A stretch of 5,618 nt of DNA from Blastocatellia bacterium (GTDB taxonomy: Bacteria > Acidobacteriota > Blastocatellia > Pyrinomonadales > Pyrinomonadaceae): positions 1 through 5,618 of the forward strand of contig PSRF01000116.1 in assembly GCA_003175865.1 (NCBI GenBank), written 5' to 3'. Made by a program: the position numbers and the translations under genes. The first letter of the stretch is position 1. Each line of letters opens with the position of its first letter. Positions 1-5,618 of the stretch are shown piece by piece. The notes under the pieces are model-generated. The model searched no databases and was not told the origin of the DNA. It was given only the letters and a program-made list of their open reading frames with translations.

Positions 1-168
1 TTCAACGTGCGCGGTGAACCGATTGTATGTAGTCCTGCTGATAGTTATCGTTGCTTCATGCGAACTGAGATGGACCACCTCGTTTTGGAGACGTGCGTGT
101 TGGATAAGAAGGAACAGCCGCCGTTTGTGGAGACGAGCGATTGGCGATCTCAGTTTACGCTTGATTGA
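1..168 (+). CDS. NodU/CmcH-family O-carbamoyltransferase, C-terminal end (5' partial)
   Basis: Frame 1 is open from the first base to a TGA at 166-168, giving the last 55 residues of a protein that begins upstream. It opens with FNVRGEPIVCSP, then has YRCFMRTEMDHLVL and ends in an acidic/aromatic tail (KKEQPP...FTLD). In my knowledge of the family, this N-x-R-G-E-P-I-V block followed by a C-F-x-R-T-x-M-D-x-L-V-L helix is the signature of the extreme C-terminus of NodU/CmcH/TobZ-type carbamoyltransferases. These enzymes use carbamoyl phosphate and ATP to place a carbamoyl group on a hydroxyl of a sugar or antibiotic, normally in the cytoplasm. The catalytic metal-binding N-terminal domain is not in view, so activity cannot be judged. 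It is followed after 8 bases by a glycosyltransferase, which suits decoration of a glycan. The family call is fairly firm; the substrate is unknown. Confidence 0.83.
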   Translation, partial: FNVRGEPIVCSPADSYRCFMRTEMDHLVLETCVLDKKEQPPFVETSDWRSQFTLD

Positions 169-175
169 AGGAAGG
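168..175 (+). promoter_or_regulatory. Ribosome binding site for the family 2 glycosyltransferase
   Basis: The purine run AAGGAAGG lies directly after the carbamoyltransferase stop. Its AAGGA part is 4 bases before ATG 177 and its far end is 13 bases before ATG 189. This favours ATG 177 over the TTG at 165, which lies upstream of the site. ATG 189 remains possible, since many family members begin directly with M-R-I-S-V-V-V-P. Confidence 0.55.
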
Positions 176-176
176 C

Positions 177-1184
177 ATGTCAGAGCAAATGAGGATCAGC
201 GTGGTTGTCCCGGTGCGAGATGAGGAAGACTCAATTCGCGAGTTACTCGACGGTCTGCTGGCTCAAACGAGACCACCTGACGAGATCGTAATAACTGATG
301 GTGGATCCACGGATAAGACACGCGACATCATTCGGGAATTCGTCTCTGATGGAAAGCCTGTCCGATTGATCGAAGTAGAGGCCGCTTTACCGGGTCGGGG
401 TCGGAACATAGCTGCTGCTCATGCCATGTTTGAATGGATTGGTTTTATAGACGCTGGCATACGTCCAGAGTTGAATTGGCTTCAGTTGTTGGCAGCAAGA
501 GCGACAGAAGATGTTGATGTTGTCTATGGAACCTTGGAGCCGACTGTGGACACGTTCTTTAGAGAGTGTGCTGCGATTGCTTACGTGCCGCCGCAGACGC
601 TTACAAATGGAGTTCTTATTCGACCTCGTTCAATTGCTTCGTCGTTGATGCGACGAGAAGTGTGGAGCAAGGCAGCTGGATTTCCGGAAGGTCTCCGCTC
701 TGCGGAGGATTTGATCTTTATGAATCGTGTTGAAGCGAGTGGCGCGCGAACTGTGTTTGAACCGCTTGCTGTGGTGCATTGGACAATCAAGCATAACTTC
801 ACGAGCACCTTTCTCCGCTTCATCTCTTACTCGCGTAACAACATTCGCGCCGGTTTGTGGCGACAATGGCAGGCAGCCATTCTCGGCAGATATTTCATGC
901 TTGGGTTACTTGCGCTGCTATCGTTGGTTCTTGGTGTCTGGTGGTTGGCGGTACCTGTCATTTTGTGGGTCGCGATGCTTTTGGCCAGAGCCGTTGTATC
1001 CATAAAGCGAAACCGAAACCAATATCCCGCGTCCCTTGGTCGCAATTTCAAGCGACTTCTAGTCTTGGTGCCGTTGATAGGTGTATTGGATGCGGCAGCA
1101 ATCGTTGGTACGTTGCATTGGCTCGCGGCAGACAGTTATCGCAAGCGCAGCACACATTTGTTGGAGGCCCGCAATGGCACTTGA
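177..1184 (+). CDS. Family 2 (GT-A fold) glycosyltransferase with C-terminal membrane segments
   Basis: The 335-residue protein starts with a typical GT2 nucleotide-binding strand (ISVVVPVRDEE, about residues 7-17). It continues with TDGGSTD (40-46), RGRN (74-77), FIDAGIRP (90-97) at the place of the DxD metal-binding motif, and AEDL (176-179), which probably contains the catalytic base. Hydrophobic stretches at about 239-255, 257-272 and 294-315 suggest the C-terminus anchors the enzyme in the inner membrane with its catalytic domain facing the cytoplasm. It would move a sugar from a nucleotide donor to a lipid-linked or other acceptor; donor and acceptor cannot be read from sequence. DAG instead of DxD is, as I recall, usual in one GT2 subgroup, so I do not read it as inactivation. 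ATG 177 was chosen for its AAGGA site; TTG 165 and ATG 189 are alternatives. The end overlaps the next gene by 11 bases. Confidence 0.9.
   Translation: MSEQMRISVVVPVRDEEDSIRELLDGLLAQTRPPDEIVITDGGSTDKTRDIIREFVSDGKPVRLIEVEAALPGRGRNIAAAHAMFEWIGFIDAGIRPELNWLQLLAARATEDVDVVYGTLEPTVDTFFRECAAIAYVPPQTLTNGVLIRPRSIASSLMRREVWSKAAGFPEGLRSAEDLIFMNRVEASGARTVFEPLAVVHWTIKHNFTSTFLRFISYSRNNIRAGLWRQWQAAILGRYFMLGLLALLSLVLGVWWLAVPVILWVAMLLARAVVSIKRNRNQYPASLGRNFKRLLVLVPLIGVLDAAAIVGTLHWLAADSYRKRSTHLLEARNGT
1161..1167 (+). promoter_or_regulatory. Ribosome binding site fixing the start of the first GT4 gene
   Basis: TTGGAGG, inside the end of the preceding gene, is 6 bases upstream of ATG 1174. This strong, well-spaced site supports the start at 1174 over an in-frame upstream start near 1081 that would overlap the family 2 gene by about 100 bases and add an unrelated-looking leader. 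Confidence 0.8.
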
Positions 1185-2424
1185 GGGCCATCGTGTTCTG
1201 TTCATCTCGTACAACGGCATGATCGATCCATTGGGACAAACGCAGGTTTTGCCCTACCTGCGTGAACTTGCAAAGCTGGGTGTCCGCTTCACGTTGTTGA
1301 GCTACGAACGGCACAAAGCATTTACGACCGAGGGAACAAAGCAAACCAGTGCTTTGAAACAGACCCTGGCGGACGAAGGAATTGAGTGGCACTGGCTTCG
1401 CTACCATCAAACACCATCGATTCCGGCGACTGTTTATGACGTAATTGCCGGAACGCGATATGCTTCAAAACTCGTTCGCCGAAACGGAATCGAAATGGTC
1501 CATGCGCGCAGTCATATTCCTGCGACAATCGCCCTCGCATTGAAAAAACGACATGGCTTGAAAATGATTTTTGACGTTCGTGGATTGATGGCAGAAGAGT
1601 ATGTCGATGCAGATCATTGGAAGAAGGGCGGTCTGCCTTACCGGATCACCAAGACCATGGAACGTCGCGCATTGACCGCCACGGATGCGATCGTAACGTT
1701 GACCGAAAGAATCTGGCCGATACTTCGCGAGTGGGAAGGAATCAAAGGACGCGACGTTGTACACACTGTTATTCCCTGTTGTGTAGACCTGCAGCTCTTT
1801 AAGACCAATGGTTTAGAGCGAGATCAAATTCGTGCGAGACTCGGTCTCACTGATCGTTTCACTCTCATCTACAGCGGCTCTCTCGATGGCTGGTACCTGA
1901 CTGAAAGAATGGCGGACTTCTTCGCTGAATACCTCAAGACAAAACCAACTGCTCATTTGTTATGGTTGACAACGGGAAGTCATTCGCGAGTGAGAGAGTT
2001 GATGTCTGCACGCAATATTTCCAGCGAAAACTTCAGCGCGCATTCGGCTTTTGCTTCCGAAGTGCCGTCATTTCTGAACGCGGCAGATGTTGGAGTGGCA
2101 TTTATCAAACCATGTCTGTCGAAACTTGCGTCGTCACCGACAAAGTACGGTGAATATCTGGCATGTGGTCTTCCATTAGTTATCAATGCGGGCGTTGGTG
2201 ATTCAGATGCGTTAGTCGAAGAATTTCACGTTGGAACGTTGCTTAGGACTTTCGATGCCGACAGTTACCGAAAGGCAGCAGCAGAGGTCGAGCAGCTCTC
2301 AACTGAATGCGACATCCGCGAGCGGAATCGTGCGGTTGCACAACGACTCTTCGATTTGCGCACCGTTGGAGCTAAACGCTACGCTGAACTTTACGAACTA
2401 GTATTTCAAACTACGCGTAACTGA
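1174..2424 (+). CDS. GT4-type (GT-B fold) glycosyltransferase
   Basis: The 416-residue protein has two Rossmann-like halves. The N-terminal half begins HRVLFISYNGMIDPLGQTQ (6-24), with a small-residue loop and an acceptor-side pattern, followed by VHARSHIPA (109-117) and IFDVRGLMAEE (132-142). The C-terminal half begins LIYSGSLDGWY (231-241), then HLLWLTTGS (261-269), ADVGVAF (304-310) and SPTKYGEYLACGLPLVIN (321-338), the donor-binding motif of GT4 enzymes. Of the usual EX7E pair only the second Glu (E327) is present; A319 lies at the first position. No signal peptide or transmembrane helix is evident, so it probably works at the cytoplasmic face of the membrane. Length is normal for the family. 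The start overlaps the preceding gene by 11 bases, and the stop TGA shares its last base with the next ATG. It should be a retaining transferase for glycan assembly; donor and acceptor are not identifiable. Confidence 0.9.
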   Translation: MALEGHRVLFISYNGMIDPLGQTQVLPYLRELAKLGVRFTLLSYERHKAFTTEGTKQTSALKQTLADEGIEWHWLRYHQTPSIPATVYDVIAGTRYASKLVRRNGIEMVHARSHIPATIALALKKRHGLKMIFDVRGLMAEEYVDADHWKKGGLPYRITKTMERRALTATDAIVTLTERIWPILREWEGIKGRDVVHTVIPCCVDLQLFKTNGLERDQIRARLGLTDRFTLIYSGSLDGWYLTERMADFFAEYLKTKPTAHLLWLTTGSHSRVRELMSARNISSENFSAHSAFASEVPSFLNAADVGVAFIKPCLSKLASSPTKYGEYLACGLPLVINAGVGDSDALVEEFHVGTLLRTFDADSYRKAAAEVEQLSTECDIRERNRAVAQRLFDLRTVGAKRYAELYELVFQTTRN

Positions 2425-3446
2425 TGTCTTCTGAAAGAGACAAACTGTTAGAAACGATTCGCTGTCCCGCGTGCCGTGGCGAGTTGTCGTTTCGTAATGA
2501 TGAAGAGGAACTATTTTGCACCGGTTGTAATCTCACGTTTCCTATTCGTGACGGCATTCCAAGATTGTTATTACCATCGCTGAGAGATGCGCTATTGGCT
2601 GGTGCTACCGCGGTTGGCATGGACGCGCAGCAGGTTGAAACAGCGCTTAGCTTTGGTTTCGAGTGGCATCGCTTTCCTGAAATGTATCGAGAATGGGAGC
2701 AACAGTTTCTGGACTACATGCGGCCTCATGGTTCGGATTTCTTCAAAGGAAAGAAAGTTCTGGACGCAGGTTGCGGTAACGGACGTTTCGCCCATTATGC
2801 TGCAAAGTATGGGGCCGAAGTCTGGGCGATCGATCTTGGACCAGCCGTTGAAGTTGCGAAAAGGAATACGGAGTCGGCTGGTGTTGTTAACGTAGTCCAG
2901 GCAGACCTGCACAGTCCACCGTTCGCCCTCGAAAGTTTTGATTTTATTTATTCAATTGGCGTGCTTCACCATTTGCCGGATCCCGAGGCAGCATTTCGAA
3001 GTTTGTTGCGGTTTCTAAAACCAGGTGGCGAGGTTCAAATTTATCTTTACTGGAAACCGGAGCGTCAACCCATTAAAGCCTTGTTATTGACTGCTGTGAC
3101 TGGCGTTCGACAACTGACAACGAGGCTTCCACACCGGATGGTCCATGCGCTGTCGTATCCATTTGCCGTCGGAGCGTTTGCTTTTTTTGTTTGGCCCTAT
3201 CGAATTCTGAGGACTGTTCCCGCGTTACGTGACGTCGCAGAAAAAATGCCGATGAAGCAGTATGCCGGATTTCCATTTCGCGTTTGTGTGAATGATCAGC
3301 TGGATCGGTTCTCCGCGCCTATTGAGAACCGCTACACACGGGCTGATGTCGAGAAGTGGCTAAAAGCGGCTGGTCTTGAAAGTCCGTTAGTCGGCGAGAA
3401 TTTTGGTTGGATAGGCACAGGTCGTAAGGCCGTTGAAATCGGGTAA
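2424..3446 (+). CDS. SAM-dependent methyltransferase with N-terminal Trm112-like zinc ribbon
   Basis: The 340-residue protein has two parts. Residues 12-50 form a Trm112-like zinc ribbon: C14-P-A-C17 and C32-T-G-C35, then FPIRDGIPRLL. Residues 105-205 form a class I methyltransferase core: motif I VLDAGCGNG (112-120), acidic IDLG (136-139) ending strand 2, QADLHSPPF (159-167), the post-motif IGVLHHLPDP (178-187) and FLKPGGEV (197-204). This matches the Methyltransf_11 type, which transfers a methyl from SAM to small molecules, sugars or lipid-linked intermediates. A hydrophobic stretch at about 241-262 near the C-terminus could associate with the membrane. The gene starts at ATG 2424, overlapping the previous stop by one base (TGATG). 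There is no visible Shine-Dalgarno site, so translation probably depends on the upstream gene. Context suggests O-methylation of a sugar, but lipid or quinone-like substrates cannot be excluded. Confidence 0.9.
   Translation: MSSERDKLLETIRCPACRGELSFRNDEEELFCTGCNLTFPIRDGIPRLLLPSLRDALLAGATAVGMDAQQVETALSFGFEWHRFPEMYREWEQQFLDYMRPHGSDFFKGKKVLDAGCGNGRFAHYAAKYGAEVWAIDLGPAVEVAKRNTESAGVVNVVQADLHSPPFALESFDFIYSIGVLHHLPDPEAAFRSLLRFLKPGGEVQIYLYWKPERQPIKALLLTAVTGVRQLTTRLPHRMVHALSYPFAVGAFAFFVWPYRILRTVPALRDVAEKMPMKQYAGFPFRVCVNDQLDRFSAPIENRYTRADVEKWLKAAGLESPLVGENFGWIGTGRKAVEIG
2463..2528 (+). other. Zinc-ribbon cysteines of the methyltransferase (C14, C17, C32, C35)
   Basis: Two CxxC knuckles, 14 residues apart, precede the methyltransferase core and are followed by the F-P-I-R-D-G-I-P-x-L-L stretch that usually closes a Trm112-like domain. 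All four cysteines are intact, so metal binding is plausible. In this family the domain is thought to aid folding or substrate docking rather than catalysis. Confidence 0.8.
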
Positions 3447-3495
3447 TAGACGCGTTGCTGGCTGTTACCTATACTACCCGCAACATACTTTTCTT

Positions 3496-4623
3496 ATGAA
3501 AGTCCTGGCAATTGTTCCGCATCTCTACGACACGTCACCCGGGCAGCGTTACCGGCTCGAACAGTGGGAACCGCTGCTTCGCGAAGAAGGTGTTGAGATC
3601 ACCTATGCGCCGTTTGAATCCGCGGAACTTAATGCTGTTCTCTATCAAGCTGGAATGATGCGACAAAAGATGTCGCTCGTTGTACGACGTTTGAGGGATC
3701 GGTTTTCAAATTGGAAAACAATCAAGGATTATGACCTCATTTATATCTTTCGCGAAGCAGCTTTGCTTGGTCCACCTGTCTTCGAACGATTAGTTGCTCG
3801 CACTGGAATCCCCGTCGTTTTTGATTTTGACGATGCGGTATTCGTTTCGTATCGAAGTCCGTCAAACGGGTATTTGAGTTATTTGAAATTTGCAGGGAAG
3901 ACGAGGACTATCTGTCGGTTGTCGGCACACGTCATGGCTGGCAATCCCTATCTGGCGGAATACGCGCACCAGGTGAACTCAAACGTTACTGTAATTCCAA
4001 CTACAATTGATACAGACAAGTATCAACCGCGAGCTTCACGCGAAACAGACGTTCCTGTGATCGGTTGGACCGGCAGCTATAGCACCGTGCAACACCTCGA
4101 CACGTTACGAGGAGTACTGCAAAAGCTCGCAAAGCGCGACCAATTTCGATTACGAGTGATCGGAACTCCAACTTACAAATTGCCCGGCGTCGAAGTCGAA
4201 GCGATGAAGTGGCGTTCAGAAACTGAGCTGGACGACTTGAGTGCAATTGATATTGGAGTGATGCCATTGCCCGATGATGCATGGAGTAAAGGAAAGTGTG
4301 GTCTTAAAGCATTACAGTTCATGGCACTTGCTATTCCGACCATCTGCTCACCGGTTGGTGTCAACACAGACATCATTCAAGACAACGAAAATGGTTTTAT
4401 CGCGGGTGGTGAAGACGAATGGGTTGAAAAGCTGAGCAGTTTGGTTCGTTCAGTTTCTTTGCGCGACCGATTAGGAAAAGCTGGGCGAGCTACGGTCGAA
4501 CAGAAGTATTCTGCGAAAGCACAGGCGCCGCGGGTATTTGAAATCTTCAATTCAGTTGTCCACGCACCCAACTCGAGCGTTGAACGTCTAGTCCACTCAC
4601 GTTCGGCCACGTCAGAGAATTGA
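3496..4623 (+). CDS. GT4-type (GT-B fold) glycosyltransferase with an altered donor-site motif
   Basis: The 375-residue protein begins MKVLAIVPHLYDTSPGQRYR (1-20), a typical start for this clade. It continues with DLIYIFREA (80-88), VVFDFDDAVF (107-116), AGNPYLAEYA (148-157), VIPTTIDTDKY (166-176), IGWTGSYST (189-197), LRVIG (219-223) and IDIGVMPLPDD (251-261). The donor-binding region is WSKGKCGLKALQFMALAIP (263-281). The classic EX7E pair is replaced by G266 and Q274, which I recall as usual for this K-C-G-x-K subgroup, so an active enzyme is still likely. No signal peptide or membrane helix is seen. ATG 3496 gives the expected family start but has no clear Shine-Dalgarno site. TTG 3433, 3 bases after AAGG, would add 21 residues of non-family sequence and overlap the methyltransferase. 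A 49-base gap precedes the gene and 21 bases follow it. Substrates are unknown. Confidence 0.9.
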   Translation: MKVLAIVPHLYDTSPGQRYRLEQWEPLLREEGVEITYAPFESAELNAVLYQAGMMRQKMSLVVRRLRDRFSNWKTIKDYDLIYIFREAALLGPPVFERLVARTGIPVVFDFDDAVFVSYRSPSNGYLSYLKFAGKTRTICRLSAHVMAGNPYLAEYAHQVNSNVTVIPTTIDTDKYQPRASRETDVPVIGWTGSYSTVQHLDTLRGVLQKLAKRDQFRLRVIGTPTYKLPGVEVEAMKWRSETELDDLSAIDIGVMPLPDDAWSKGKCGLKALQFMALAIPTICSPVGVNTDIIQDNENGFIAGGEDEWVEKLSSLVRSVSLRDRLGKAGRATVEQKYSAKAQAPRVFEIFNSVVHAPNSSVERLVHSRSATSEN

Positions 4624-4634
4624 AAACAGGAAAA

Positions 4635-4638
4635 GAGG
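4635..4638 (+). promoter_or_regulatory. Ribosome binding site deciding the TTG start of the epimerase
   Basis: GAGG, in the purine-rich run between the GT4 stop and the epimerase, is 6 bases before TTG 4645. The reading frame contains no ATG between the in-frame stop at 4621-4623 and the dinucleotide-binding motif. The start must therefore be TTG 4645 or GTG 4660. GTG 4660 would begin directly at the first beta strand and is poorly spaced from this site. Confidence 0.65.
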
Positions 4639-4644
4639 GCGGGT

Positions 4645-5618
4645 TTGGAAAAACTTAATGTGCTGGTCACCGGGGGCGCTGGCTTCATCGGATCGCATCT
4701 GGTTGACGAATTGGTTGCGCGTGGACATCGCGTACGCGTACTTGATGATTTGGTTACACAAGTTCATGGTGAAGGTGCCAGTCCTGTTTATGTAAATCCG
4801 ACTGCCGAATTTATACGGGGCGATGTTTGTAATAGACGTGTTGTTGATACTGCACTCAATGGCATCGACGTTGTATTCCATGAGGCAGCCGAAGTGGGAG
4901 TGGGCCAATCGATGTACGAAATACATCGCTACGTCCGCGCCAACGACCTTGGTACAGCCGTCATTCTCGAGGCGATCCTCGCACGGCAAAAGCAAATCAA
5001 GAAACTAGTCGTTGCATCTTCAATGTCGATTTATGGTGAAGGTGCGTATCGCTGCGCCAAATGCGGTGACGTTTACCCACAACTCCGGCCGTCAAGCCAG
5101 TTGCTCGAGAGACGTTGGGAAGTTGAGTGCCCAACCTGCAATGAAGTACTGACGCCGGTGCCGACAAAAGAAACCAAGCCGTTGTTTCCGACTTCCGTTT
5201 ATGCAGTAACCAAACAGGATCAGGAACAGTTTTGTTTAGTTGTTGGTCGTTCTTATGGGATCCCGACGGTTGCCCTTCGTTACTTCAATGTTTACGGCAC
5301 TCGCCAGGCGCTTTCAAACCCCTACACGGGTGTATGTGCCATCTTTTCGGCGCGACTTCTGAACGGCAACAGCCCAATGATTTTTGAGGACGGTGAGCAG
5401 TCTCGTGACTTTGTACATGTTAGTGACATCGTTCAGGCCAACTTGCTCGCGTTGGAAAGCGATCGTGCAAACTACGAAGCAATCAACGTCGGTACCGGGG
5501 TGGCAACTTCGGTCAGCGAAGTAAGCAGGTTGTTGGCGGGAGGGTTGGGCCAAAATATCCAACCAGAGATTGTTGGCAAGTATCGTGAAGGCGACATTCG
5601 ACATTGCGTCGCCGACAT
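4645..5618 (+). CDS. NAD-dependent sugar-nucleotide epimerase/dehydratase (extended SDR), 3' partial; possibly dTDP-L-rhamnose 4-epimerase-like
   Basis: The frame stays open from TTG 4645 to the window edge (324 complete codons). It starts MEKLNVLVTGGAGFIGSHLV, with the NAD-binding GxxGxxG at G10, G13 and G16 and an acidic D34-D35 ending strand 2. It continues with FHEAAEVGV (78-86), the catalytic serine S126 in ASSMSIYGEG, Y186-A-V-T-K190 as the YxxxK pair, RYFNVYGTRQ (212-221) and the substrate-domain block EDGEQSRDFVHVSDIV (248-263). Between S126 and Y186 are 60 residues instead of about 25 in GalE; the extra part holds C137, C140, C162 and C165. As I recall, the insert and the Q-A-L-S-N-P-Y-T-G block resemble enzymes annotated as dTDP-L-rhamnose 4-epimerase (Burkholderia WbiB type), which make dTDP-6-deoxy-L-talose. 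That specificity is inference; other 4-epimerases or dehydratases are possible. It would supply a donor to the adjacent glycosyltransferases. Confidence 0.92.
   Translation, partial: MEKLNVLVTGGAGFIGSHLVDELVARGHRVRVLDDLVTQVHGEGASPVYVNPTAEFIRGDVCNRRVVDTALNGIDVVFHEAAEVGVGQSMYEIHRYVRANDLGTAVILEAILARQKQIKKLVVASSMSIYGEGAYRCAKCGDVYPQLRPSSQLLERRWEVECPTCNEVLTPVPTKETKPLFPTSVYAVTKQDQEQFCLVVGRSYGIPTVALRYFNVYGTRQALSNPYTGVCAIFSARLLNGNSPMIFEDGEQSRDFVHVSDIVQANLLALESDRANYEAINVGTGVATSVSEVSRLLAGGLGQNIQPEIVGKYREGDIRHCVAD
5038..5172 (+). other. Four-cysteine zinc-ribbon-like insert within the epimerase
   Basis: Residues 132-176 separate the catalytic serine from the YxxxK motif. They contain C137-A-K-C140-G and C162-P-T-C165-N, two CxxC knuckles 21 residues apart with a Y-P-Q-L-R-P stretch between them. 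The spacing and the Gly or Asn after each knuckle resemble a rubredoxin-like zinc ribbon. The frame runs through without interruption and base use matches the rest of the gene, so this is a domain insertion and not an assembly artefact. Confidence 0.75.

Noticed and set aside
14..223. Plus-strand open frame of 69 codons at the left edge with a signal-peptide-like start
   Set aside because: Frame 1 in the same place reads the recognisable carbamoyltransferase C-terminus, so this Arg/Trp-rich frame is a shadow.
1081..1173. 31-codon upstream extension of the first GT4 gene
   Set aside because: It would overlap the family 2 gene by over 100 bases, and TTGGAGG with proper spacing marks ATG 1174.
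1048..1410. Antisense open frame of 120 codons across the GT2/GT4 junction
   Set aside because: It overlaps two confidently identified genes on the other strand and shows no domain motif.
3470..3475. TATACT, resembling a sigma-70 -10 box, just upstream of the second GT4 gene
   Set aside because: No -35-like hexamer lies at a suitable distance: TTGCTG at 3455 is 9 bases away and TTGAAA at 3433 is 31 bases away. One near-match hexamer in a 49-base gap is expected by chance.
3442..3483. Possible small hairpins (GGTAA/TTACC and GTTGC/GCAAC) in the gap before the second GT4 gene, followed by a T-rich stretch
   Set aside because: The stems are only 5 base pairs with loops of about 18-20 bases, and they compete with each other. 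They are too weak for an intrinsic terminator inside what looks like one operon.
4732..4741. Perfect 10-base palindrome GTACGCGTAC
   Set aside because: It lies inside the epimerase, encodes part of a conserved beta strand (R-V-R-V-L) and does not extend further. It is likely chance rather than an operator.
4612..4995. Antisense open frame of 127 codons across the GT4/epimerase junction
   Set aside because: It lies opposite the well-supported start of the epimerase, shows no recognisable domain and has composition typical of a shadow frame.

Overview
The window is a compact, one-directional run of six plus-strand genes for building and decorating a glycan. It is a polysaccharide, O-antigen or glycoside biosynthesis locus from a bacterium. 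All six are bacterial-type families, with Shine-Dalgarno sites and gene overlaps typical of a bacterial operon. Base composition looks close to balanced by eye. The sequence does not securely fix a phylum: similar gene sets occur in environmental Acidobacteria, Chloroflexi, Proteobacteria and others. No tRNA, rRNA, mobile element, CRISPR array or convincing terminator is visible, and no stretch over 50 bases lacks a gene.

Layout: (1) 1-168, the last 55 codons of a NodU/CmcH-type O-carbamoyltransferase whose body lies upstream; (2) 177-1184, a family 2 glycosyltransferase with a C-terminal membrane part; (3) 1174-2424, a GT4-type glycosyltransferase; (4) 2424-3446, a SAM-dependent methyltransferase with an N-terminal Trm112-like zinc ribbon; (5) 3496-4623, a second GT4-type glycosyltransferase; (6) 4645 to the window end, an NAD-dependent sugar-nucleotide epimerase/dehydratase running off the right edge. 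Gene 6 starts at TTG and carries a four-cysteine insert inside its catalytic domain.

The first four genes are separated by 8 bases or overlap by 11 and 1 bases, and the later gaps are 49 and 21 bases. This points to one transcript with translational coupling; its promoter and terminator lie outside the window. Taken together, the epimerase would supply an unusual nucleotide sugar, possibly of the dTDP-L-rhamnose/6-deoxy-L-talose type. The three glycosyltransferases would add sugars to an acceptor, and the methyltransferase and carbamoyltransferase would cap or decorate hydroxyls. The families are well supported; the substrates and the final product are inference.

Nothing here clearly amounts to a new kind of system. 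The most distinctive points are the zinc-ribbon-like insert between the catalytic Ser and the YxxxK motif of the epimerase, the second zinc ribbon in the neighbouring methyltransferase, and the combination of carbamoylation, methylation and deoxysugar chemistry.
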